Assembly (NCBI GenBank): GCA_016271365.2
Contig: CM057455.1
Location: forward strand, 1,561,690,501 to 1,561,754,500
Length of the DNA: 64,000 nt
Reading direction: 5' to 3'
Origin: Neoceratodus forsteri
Taxonomy: Eukaryota; Chordata; Ceratodontiformes; Ceratodontidae
The notes below the pieces were generated by a model. It saw only the letters and a list, made by a program, of their open reading frames with translations, was not told the origin of the DNA and did not search any database. Position 1 is the first letter of the stretch. Every line of letters starts with the position of its first letter. The translations under genes were made by a program, and so were the position numbers. Below, one piece after another: positions 55,480-64,000 of the stretch.

Positions 55480-56270
55480 TAGCAGCAAGGGAAGAGGTAT
55501 CTCTCCTGTGGCATCAGCTCAGCTGGATCCCACAGCCCACACGCCACTCCCAGAGAGGCCCACTAGTCCAGAGGGTAGAGAGTGGTGGGTAGGGGGAATG
55601 GTGGTAGGGGCAGCTATGAGGCGGTCAACCAACTCCACACCATCCCATTGGCAAACTGCTTTGCACCACAAAGGAAAACTCAGATACCTGACTCCACCAG
55701 GGGAGTCTGGGTCAGTCAGGAGAAATGGGAGTAATGACCTGGTGGCATCCAGGGGTGAGAGTAAGAAGAACGCAGCTAGGATAGTCTTACTGGTTGGGTA
55801 ATCTATGATCATGGGAGTAGAGAGGAGGTTGGATAGGTGGGAGGAGTGGGGGATGGTCAGGTATCTTTCTGGAGCATCAGCCATCCGGGATGTGGAATAG
55901 GGAGGACAGTGGATTGGGGGGGGTGTTGTGGGTACACTTGTTTACCAACAATCTGGGGAACCAGCCTGTGGAGCAAGTGAAGCAGACCATTCAGAGGCTG
56001 GGGGACAAACTGCAGGCACACTTGGCCTCCCTGGCCTTTTATGATGTCCTCCCCATCTGTAGTAGGGGGAAGAAATGATATAGCAAGGAATGAAGAGATA
56101 CAGGAATTAAATGGGTGATTAAAGGGATGGTGTCAGGAGAATGGATACCACTTTGTGGGGGACTAAAGGACAGGAGGCTCTTCAAAGGTGATGGCCTTCG
56201 TCTGACAAGAGAAGGGAACAGCGCACTGGGACAGAAATTTCATGTCTACGTTAGACAGTTAAACTGACTG
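55480..56270 (+). pseudogene. CR1 ORF1 with SGNH-type esterase domain
   Basis: Plus-strand pieces in frame-shifted order: ARIVLLVG-stop-SMIMGVERR at about 55775-55830, where GDS is usual; VHLFTNNLGNQPVEQVKQTI (55929-55988), where HVGTNDLG is usual; AFYDVLPICSRGKK; and GDGLRLTREGNSALGQKF (about 56188-56245), the DGLHL..G block. CR1 ORF1 proteins bind RNA and carry this esterase. Here the residue before the nucleophile Ser is a stop, the DGLH His reads Arg, and frames are broken, so the domain is inactive. Confidence 0.7.
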
Positions 56271-56509
56271 TGGGAACACTGAGGCTAGGGGAACCACAGC
56301 AAAGAGAATAAGAGAAGAGAACCTAGGTAGTGCTTCCCCTATACTGGGGACTGGTAGCAGTAAGGTGTGCAAAAATAAGGCTGAGGTTCAGAAAGGAGTA
56401 ATGGAAGAGGGAGAAGGCTCTCAGGGTCTGCAAGCAACAGAAATAAGAAAATAAGGAGAACATGAAGGAATGCAGGTGTAGGATCATGACACAGCAAAAG
56501 AGGATCTGG

Positions 56510-57700
56510 AGCTAGTTGTAGGGTGATCTGCCTTAATGCCAGGAGTTTGGGTAAAAAAATCAGTGAACACCAGGCATTGGTGACAGACATGGAGGTGGAT
56601 CTCATAGCCATCACAGAAACTTGAGGCACACAGATAATGACTGAGACTCCTCAGTCCCAGGTTACACAATGCTTACACAGGATAGAGGGAAAGGCAAATG
56701 GGGGGGGGGCATATGCCTATATGTGAGGGAGGATACACAGGCTGTGTAGGATGGACATATTGAGGGAAGCAAAGGGAAAACCAAGTTGGTGTGGGTTCAC
56801 TTCACTGCACCCTCAGACAGGAAAATATGGGTGGGGGTAACCTATAGACCCAGAGGACAATGGGAAGACAGAGAGAGAGACAGCTAGAGAAAGGGAGCTC
56901 AGGGAAGAGCTGGAGAGGGGAGTGAAGAAGGGGGAAATTGTGGTGGTGGGTGATCTGAACCTGCCAGATATCGACTAGGACATTCCAGCTGCGAGGTGCA
57001 GCAAAAGTGAGGGCCTACTGGAAACATTGCAGGACTGCCTGCTAGTGCAGCTGGTTAAGGAACCCACTAGACAGGTAACCATTCTTGAGTTGGTGCCCAT
57101 TGACTCGGAGATGGTGGGTGGAGTGAGGGTAGGGGAGCCACTGGAGTCCAGCAACCATAACTCCATTTGGCTCACGGTGGTCCTCAGGATCAGAATGCCC
57201 CTATCAAAAACTAGATTTCAGAATACCAGACTTCAACCAGATGAGGGAGCTGATTCGAGACAAATTAACTGGGGTGGGCAGCATTGGAGGTGTAGGGTAA
57301 AGTTAGGTGGCAATCAAGGGGACCATTCGTGAGGCAACAAAGTCATGCATGAGAATTGTTACAAAACAAAACAGGTAAACAGACCAATATGGTTCCTGCA
57401 AAGGGACAGAGAAGCAGTGAGGGCCAAGAAAAAGGCTTTCACCAGGTACAAGGAAAAGCAGGGGATGCAGGAATGGGGAGAGAACCAAATAAAAACAAAG
57501 GGGAAAAAGATGACAGTCAGGAAGATAATGGCAGACATGTAACTACATATGGGGGTTCAAATGTGAGGGGAAAATCAATTCTGAAGATATATTAGGAAAA
57601 GAGGAAGTAAGGAGGAGTACTGTTAGGCTACAAAAGGGGGAAGTTTACTAGAGGAAGATGAACACAAAACAGCCATCTTTAATGATTACTTCTGCTCTGT
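56510..57700 (+). pseudogene. CR1 ORF2 endonuclease and linker
   Basis: CLNARSLGKKISEHQALVTD (about 56530-56590), then MEVDLIAITETW with the catalytic Glu retained (about 56590-56625). GGGICLYVREDTQAV, VWVHFTAPSDRKIWVGVTYR and EIVVVGDLNLPDIDW (about 56935-56980) follow. Then come LVQLVKEPTRQVTILELVPI (57041-57100), SSNHNSIWLTVVL at the SDHxxI site (decayed to SNH), and a linker with NRPIWFLQRDREAVRAKKKA and FTRYKEKQG. Frames shift several times. Confidence 0.75.
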
Positions 57701-59900
57701 CTTCACAAGTGAAAACAGTGGGCCCCTATCTGACAGTGACAGCAAGGTAGTTGTCAGGAGAATTCCTGAAATAAGGCAGCTGGTATTTACCAGAGAAAGG
57801 GTCCAGAAGGGACTTGAAGCCCTAAAGGTAGATAAAATGCCTGTACTTGATGGGATACACCCAAGGGTACTCAAGGAATTGTCTGTGGAATAGGTTGAAT
57901 CTCTAGTAGGGCTATTCAATAGCTCAAGAACTCAGATGGGGTAGTACTGAAAGAATGGAGGGTAGGGAGGGGGCACAATGAGTAACCAAGGAACTAACAC
58001 ACCTGTCAGCCCTGGTTCTATGTGATAATTGCACCAACAAAATGGTGCCAACAAAAATAGCGAGTGCACATCACCGAAAAGCAAAACAGTGATGAGCACC
58101 ACAGTGTGCTGGAGAAACAGCAATGGGTGGTCATTTTCTCAGGGGGCATGACATGTACTTATTTTTTTGCAGGGGGCCCCACACACCAATAACTAATATA
58201 ATCATCACTGGGAAGGCTGACAATGGGGGACAGGGGGAAACTTGGGAGGGGCACTACTCCATGGTGGAGGGGAGACATAAGTTGCAGGGGAGAACATTGG
58301 GGCAACCTGTGGGTGGAGGGGAACAAAGTTGAGAGAGTGGGGGAATGGGAGTTCAACCACAGGAAAAAAATCTGAAACAAAAAAAAAATGGTATCCCTTG
58401 GAGCCAGTCCCGAACCCAGACCCACCAGCCACAGAGGCAGTGACTGTAACCACCACACCAGATGACAAGCTTGGAACAACCTGACAAACAAAGCCCTATA
58501 TACTGTATAAAACAACTACTCCCTACAGAAATGAAAGTGCTGAACTTACAATGTACTATTAAGAGCACATAGCCCATTTTACAGTCACTATTTTCACGTA
58601 GCCCAAACTGACTCGCTGAAATTGATTTGCTGTATTCATGGGTTACTGTCAGCCTTACCTCTCTAGTGGGTAATCTGATGGAGTCACTGATCAAGGAGAA
58701 CCCTGTGGACTACATAGAGTGCAACAGTCTGCAGCATACCAAACAGCATGAGTTTGTAGTATGGAGGCCTTGCCAGATGAATTTTATAGTTTTCTTTGAC
58801 TGGGTAACAAAGGTAGTAGATGAGGGCCACTCTGTGGATTTACTCTACTTCAGTATCAGCAAGGCTTTCAACTCAGTGCCGCACTGAAGATTGCTGAAGA
58901 AGCTGGAGGACTTGGGCTTGTCTAGGGACGTAGATGAGTAGGAATCTAGTTGAAGGAGTGACAGCAGAGGGAGGTAGTAGTAAATGGGGTCAAATCAGAA
59001 GACAGGGAGGTCATGCGTTTGGTGCTACAGGGATCTGTTCTAATTCCTGTCTGTCCTCTTCAATATGTTCATCAGCAACAGTGGAGAGGGCATCTGGGGC
59101 AAGTTATGTCTCTTTGCAGATGACATGAAGCTCTGCAGTACAGCAGACAGTGATGAAAGAATCAGGGAGATGCAGAGGGATCTACAAAGGTTAGAGAGGT
59201 GGTCTAAGGTTTGATAGTTGAAATTCAACGTCAAAAAATGCAAGGTTATGCACCAGGGAGGAAGGGGGAACATGACAGAGTACTGAATGGGAGGGGTTAA
59301 ACTGAGCACCACAGCAGAGGAAAGTTATCTGGGAGTCATCATTAGTGACTGCCTCAAATAATCAAGCCAGTGTACCAAGGTCTATAGTAAGGCAAATTGG
59401 GTATATAGGAGAGGGGTATTAACAGCAGGAAAAAGGAGGGCATTAGGGCACTTTTGCGGCCACGCCTGGAATTCTGCGCTCAGTTCTGGAGTCCTCACAT
59501 AAGAAAGGACAGGGACAGGCTGGAGACAGTGCAGTGCAGGGTGACCAAGATGATTCTGGGCCAACAGGATAGATCTAACAAAGATCATCCTAAGGCCCTG
59601 AACATGTACTCACTGGAGAGTAGGTCAGAGAGGGGATATGACAGAGACCTTCAAATTCCTGAAGGAAATAAACAAGATGAACTATGGGGAACTATTTTGC
59701 AGGTGTACAGAGCCAATAGCCTGAGGTCATGGGTGGAAACTGGAGGGTGGAAGGTTTAAGAGGAATGTGAGGAAGTTATATTTTACAGAAAAGGTAATGG
59801 AGCCATGAACAGTCTGCCAGTGAATGTGGTGGGTGCCAAGACTGTAAATAGTTTCAAGCAAGGTTGGGACAGAGTGAAGGATTTAGCGGTTGCTCAGATC
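57700..59900 (+). pseudogene. CR1 ORF2 reverse transcriptase and C-terminal domain
   Basis: FCSVFTSENSGPLSDSDSKV, then VQKGLEALKVDKMPVLDGIH and PRVLKELS start the RT. After the insert come QHEFVVWRPCQMNFIVFFDW, VTKVVDEGHSVDLLYFSISK and AFNSVPH. Next are the LQGSVL box and the catalytic box LFADD at 59110-59124 with both Asp retained. ERIREMQRDLQRLERWSKV follows, then RPRLEFCAQFWSPHIRKDRD (59457-59515). Stops are common, so no functional enzyme is expected. Confidence 0.75.
58015..58640 (-). mobile_element. SINE-containing insert in CR1
   Basis: CR1 reading breaks at about 58015 and resumes near 58640. On the minus strand 58470-58395 has a tRNA-like head: box A-like TGGTGTGGTGGTTACAGTC and box B-like GGGTTCGGGACTGG, followed by a T-rich segment and a C/A-rich body to about 58140. 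This is another tRNA-derived SINE, of a different family from the GC-rich one. The flanks (58015-58140 and 58480-58640) are unassigned and no clear TSD was read. Confidence 0.5.
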
Positions 59901-60069
59901 AGTAACAGTAGGGAGGGGGGCCGAGGGGGTACTGGGAAGGATAAAATTCTGTATGGAAAATAGGTCACTAGACAGATAGGGAACTGTGGGCAGACTAAAT
60001 GGACCTTTGGCCTTTTTCTGCTGTCATTGTCTAAGTTTCTGTGTTTCTATGTCCCTTTCAGTTACAAGT

Positions 60070-62800
60070 TCTATATCCAAATAAGACTTCACTGTGAAAG
60101 TAAGGTATGAGTTTAACAGGGACATAAACTATATTACACAGTTTGCAGTACAAACTGAGAAGCCTGTAATTTCAGGGGATTAGCACCTGGATGGGGCAAT
60201 GCGTTGCCCGAGGCACAGCTGAGGGTCACCTCCCACCAGTCAATAGTTAATCAAAGGAAATAATATGCTCCAAGATTATTACAATTATAAGTGTAACCCC
60301 ACCCCTTCCCTCAGGTAACGAAGATGCAATGACAGTCATCCTTGATCTGCTGTCCGATGCCCTGCAGATCATGTGGCCCACTGACCATGGCTTACAGTCT
60401 CTTTTAATCTTTCTTGACATGTGACCCACCAATCATGGTTCAAAATCTTCTTCAAACTTTGTCAAACATGTCAGCTTTGTACATTTGGTGCTCCATGATG
60501 GTGCCAATCTGGATTTGGCATGAACTTTCCTCATGAGTACCTGCTTGGGTGAGGCTTGTAAACAATGATGCCATCTGAACATTGCATCGGCATGCTGTAA
60601 ACTTCTTGCCTCCCTTCTTTATCCACCACAATTACTGAGTCTATGTGAAGAGTCTTGCCAGTCTTCCACATTTCCATTCGCTCTTCACACTTCCTTCTTA
60701 ACGCTGCATCTCCTGCAGGGGTCCACAGAAACCTCCAGCCCATGGCCATTCTCATGGCATCTTCCATCAACCATGTTCCACGGAAGTCCTCTATCTCATA
60801 CTAAACTCATCATGGCAGATATCGGTATTGGCCTCCAACTTCTTCCTTTACTCTTCTTCAGATTAGGCGTTCTTTACTACTCTTTGGGAGATGCCTATCC
60901 CCCAGACTGACCGAGTGGTGGCCAGATCTGGTCATCCCAGGCTTCCTGGTCCCAAGGTGGCAGGACACTGCTGAAATTCACCTTTTCTTCTTCCTTGATT
61001 AAGGTGGTAGCAGTGGTATCTGGCAGTGCAGTAATGGTGTCAGGAAGGGTGGTCTCTCGGGGTTGGTCACTGAATCCTGGATCTTCTACAGGCTCTGATA
61101 CATTAAGATCTAAAGCAACCTCAGACCTCTCAGTTTTTTTAAAGGCTGGATTTGGACAAGTCTGAGGGCCAGGGTCACATACTTATCTGGGGCAAGGTGT
61201 TAGGCAGCGTCCAGCATTGACGCTGCCTGGCTGATCCCCCAGACTGTACACAGTCTTCTCCCTGCCAGCCTGGAGGTCTGGCTTTTACACCAGAAATGCT
61301 AGCATGGGTGTGTCACTGCTGAAGCCAGTCCTGGCAAAATTCTTCTGGATCTTCTTCATCAGACAATTCTGTCTCAGCATCCACACCCCACCTCAGTACC
61401 AATTGGGCACAGCTGACTTGGGCCCTGAAAGGCCTAGGGCGTCAACATATTCCATATGTCTTCCTACATCTCTGGCAGTGCAGTCCTTCCATGTCATGTC
61501 TTCCTATGTGAAAACACACCACACATACTGATGCTGGAAATCCAGGTAGGGGCACATGGTCTGGGGCCCTAGGATGCCCGGTGCCTTCCTCTAATTTTCA
61601 GATTGTTTTTGTTTCTGGGTGACCCAGGCATGCACATGCAGTATACAGCAGCTTCTTCCACTGCCGTCCATAATTCTGGGTGCTGTAAAAATATACACTG
61701 CAACTTTAGTTGAGCTGGCTACACTTTAAACAGTTTTTTTTTTTTTACAATGCTTGGTCAGATGCTGGGGGGGGGGCAGAACGTTTCGTCCCTGCTCCCA
61801 TTCTTTACCACTTGACATTTTGCACAGTAACTCATTTTCTTTGCTACAGTCTACTTTACTGAATGGTTTCATAATCAGTTTGCCACTGTAAAATTTTTTG
61901 CTCACTAAGCTTTACTGCACTCGATGCCAGGCACAGTGAGCTTTGATTATGATTGCGCCATTGCTAAGCCTCACAGTCTTGTCCCTGAGTTCCTGACTGC
62001 TACTGCCTGCCACATACATTTTCCAATATTTTTTTGACTCTGTTAAGGAATCCTGTACCTACTGCAACCTGCATATTCAGAATTTGACAGCTTTTCCTTC
62101 ATCCCCTGCCCTATGCCTAATTTGCAAGCAAACATTTTGCTCCACAAGCAATTTGCCAACTTTGCAATTCTTTTAGTTGTTTGTAGCATTTTTTTGAAGT
62201 GCATTTGATCCAAAATACTCATAGTCCAGCTATTCTGCAACTCCTTTTATTTGGTCTGGCCAAGCTGACCACGATGCTCGATGCCAAGTGCAACTTTGCT
62301 TTCTGGTGGTCCTGACTGCTGCGACCGACCATTTGGGTACACTACACTTGTGTCAACAGACTGAATGGCTGCCTGTACCTTGGGGTCTGCCCATCACCTG
62401 CTCCAGATGAGCTTTAAACAGTTCAACTTTGAAAACTTCCAAAACTCTGTACAAGGCCAAAATCCACAATACTGCTTCATGAGCTCCACTCTCATTCCAC
62501 TGTGCGCCCATCCCCTCTCATTCAGAACACACTCCAAAGGGCAGAACTTACTGGCTCCAGCTACTCACATGACACCATGCAAATTAGGGCAGGAGTACAC
62601 TCTCTCTCTCTCCTTTCAAGCACATCCTGGCTCTCTGGGAAAGATTATAATTTGCAACTTGAACTTTTTTTTACCTTCCTCGCTGCTCAGACTGTGGCTT
62701 AAAAATCACTTTACCTTTACAGTGAGTACTTGCTCTGGTGGGTACACCCCCACCAAATTCATCAGCCCAGACCATTTCTTGAGGCAACCAAACCCTGAAA
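60070..62800 (-). other. Unassigned, with some coding-like minus-strand sequence
   Basis: A minus-strand open stretch at 60531-60770 encodes 79 residues including GWRFLWTPAGDAALRRKCEE and SDGIIVYKPHP. Further upstream on the same strand a frame reads an acidic, Pro-rich segment (SDQPRETTLPDTITALPDTT) near 61020-61080. I do not recognise the family and the stretches lie in different frames. 61.7-62.8 kb shows no motif beyond short T and G runs and a (CT)n at 62600-62612. Confidence 0.35.
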
Positions 62801-63084
62801 TCTTGAAATGAGCCCCCATCTGGTGTAACACCCTGTTCCGTCACGTAACATACAGTTGGCATTTGGCACCACAGATGGCATGTGTAGCAACAGTCCATTC
62901 ACTCCACTGGCGATTATTTCCCTGGCTCGGTCTTGGGAGGAAGGGAGTACCCAAGCAACATTTGTATTTGTTATGGGTTCCAGGTTGGGCCATGGCACTG
63001 GGGCACCCAAAACTGACAGTTCACACACACAAGCTGTCCACAAACAGAAACAGAGTCAAGCAGTGGGTTGTATTCTCACACATA

Positions 63085-63340
63085 GTGTCAGTGGCTCAGT
63101 AGGTAGCACACTAGCCTCTGAGGCTGAGAGATCAGAGGGATGTGGGCTCAGTTCCCACATCTGGCACTTGGGTTAATATCTCAGTACTGACACTGTAGTG
63201 CAGCATGAGAGGGGTGCTGCACTTCTGAGGTGCCGTCTTTCAGATGAGACATTAAACCGAGGTCCCATCTGCCTGGATTGGTGGCAATTCTGGTGGATGT
63301 TAAAGATTCCATGGCACTTATCGAAAAGAGTAGGGGAATT
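63085..63340 (+). mobile_element. V-SINE-like tRNA-derived SINE
   Basis: The head GTCAGTGGCTCAGTAGGTAGCAC fits a tRNA box A region and GGGCTCAGTTCCCAC a box B. The body contains GGTGCTGCACTTCTGAGGTG, CCGTCTTTCAGATGAGACATTAAACCGAGG and TCCATGGCACTTATCGAAAAGAGTAGGGG in order. This block is, from memory, widely conserved among SINEs of fishes, sharks, coelacanths and amphibians. It ends where A/T-rich LINE-like sequence begins. Confidence 0.65.
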
Positions 63341-64000
63341 TTTATTAAACTATAAATGACAATACATAATCAAAACTGTAGGACAAGAAACAAAAAAGAC
63401 ATATAGCTGGTCTGTGAAATGACTTACAATTATCAAACCCCAACAATCATATACAAATACAAAAAAACAAAACCCATCCCCTTGTCATAAGAACAAAAAC
63501 CACAGTGAAATAAAGCTATCCACCATTACAATAAAATAAAGTCAAACAAAAGGTTATACACATCAGAAAAGAAATAAATACTTAAAATTGATCCTAATAT
63601 AGTATTATAGCATAACTTTTTTTTGAGTGATAACCCAAACCCCATCCGCTAGGAATATCATTCCCCAAAGGAGAAAAGAAAATAGAGAAAAAAGTCACAT
63701 TAGTCTTTTAAAGGTGAAAAAACTCTAAATATGATCAAAATGACTCCATAAATGGGCCCAAGTCTCAAAATCATAAACACGTCACTCTGCCTGTTTCCAT
63801 TTAGTCAGATCTGCACAAATTTGTAAAATAAAGTTCTAAAGCCAGTATATATTGCTGTTGCAATAGCAATCTACAATGACCTATCCACATCCAATAAAGA
63901 AAATGAACATATATAGTCCGAAATGTACCATGATGCACTGTGCTAGTCAATTGAGGAACTATCCCATAATATAACAAACTAGGGTCTGGTGAAACCCATT
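63340..64000 (-). mobile_element. Probable L1-type LINE 3' region
   Basis: On the minus strand the sequence reads WVSPDPSLLYYGIVPQL-like, then LLLQQQYILALELYFTNLCR-like pieces followed by AT-rich 3' untranslated sequence. It resembles the C-terminal ends of L1-type ORF2 seen at 29.4-30.1 and 44.7-45.5 kb in length and composition, but it lacks a decisive motif and runs off the window. Confidence 0.35.

Larger units (their letters stand above)
55400..60065 (+). mobile_element. Nearly full-length CR1 LINE, plus strand
   Basis: The order is ORF1 with esterase domain (about 55480-56270), ORF2 endonuclease (56510-57260), linker (57300-57700), reverse transcriptase (57700-58010 and 58640-59380), C-terminal domain (59440-59900) and a 3' terminus reading GTGGGCAGACTAAATGGACC...TTTCTGCTGTCATTG (59990-60030). 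Only one foreign insert is evident (58015-58640). Many stops and shifts exist but domain order is complete. Confidence 0.8.

Noticed and set aside
62800..62850. Retroviral-type primer-binding site (TGGGGGCTC on the minus strand)
   Set aside because: Only a short match, with no long terminal repeats or gag/pol motifs beside it, so chance is more likely.

Overview
The window is eukaryotic intergenic DNA built almost entirely from transposable elements. The mix of CR1 and L2-type LINEs, L1 3' ends, a Penelope-like element, hAT transposons, tRNA-derived SINEs and a V-SINE-like repeat points to a non-mammalian vertebrate with a large, repeat-rich genome. An amphibian such as a caecilian would fit, but this is inference and no species is assignable. 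I see no host protein-coding gene, no structural RNA gene and no CRISPR array. Nearly all protein similarity is to transposon proteins in stop- or frameshift-broken copies. The one long clean transposon reading frame is a 189-codon LINE C-terminal fragment at 47240-47809.

Layout, 1-16 kb. A degraded hAT transposase lies on the minus strand at 3.65-5.6 kb, with small foldback and MITE-like inserts to its left. A direct tandem duplication of about 3-4 kb follows (5.87-9.9 and 9.93-12.96 kb). A long SINE sits in the first copy only, and the second copy preserves the empty site. A 324-bp tandem array (13.7-14.6 kb) and a foldback with a 13-bp target-site duplication (TSD) close this part.

16-24 kb. 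An L2/CR1-group LINE carries a perfect 2A-type motif just upstream of its endonuclease. It is split by a 1.2-kb foldback and has a SINE in its 3' end. A CR1 fragment follows, abutting a complex inverted-repeat satellite.

24-55 kb. Two oppositely oriented copies of the same complex repeat (about 23.9-27.4 and 52.2-54.6 kb) bracket a nested block. Within it a 9.65-kb hAT element (28626-38274; 340-bp terminal inverted repeats (TIRs), 8-bp TSD) has split a CR1 copy. The hAT itself contains an L1 3' end, a Penelope-like 3' half, its own decayed transposase, a 328-bp subterminal tandem array and a SINE. To the right, a nearly full-length minus-strand CR1 (43.6-48.8 kb) carries three later insertions, and another CR1 fragment lies at 49.7-51 kb.

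55-64 kb. A plus-strand, nearly full-length CR1 (ORF1 esterase plus ORF2 endonuclease and reverse transcriptase, 55.4-60.07 kb) is interrupted by a SINE-containing insert. An unassigned region, a V-SINE-like repeat and a probable L1 3' end finish the window.

The elements form a layered record of insertions. LINEs supply target-primed machinery to SINEs, hAT elements move by cut-and-paste, and foldback units carry hammerhead-ribozyme-like cores of the kind known in Penelope-like elements. The most notable items are the 2A motif, the recurring hammerhead-like cassette, the giant nested hAT, and the alternating inverted satellite.
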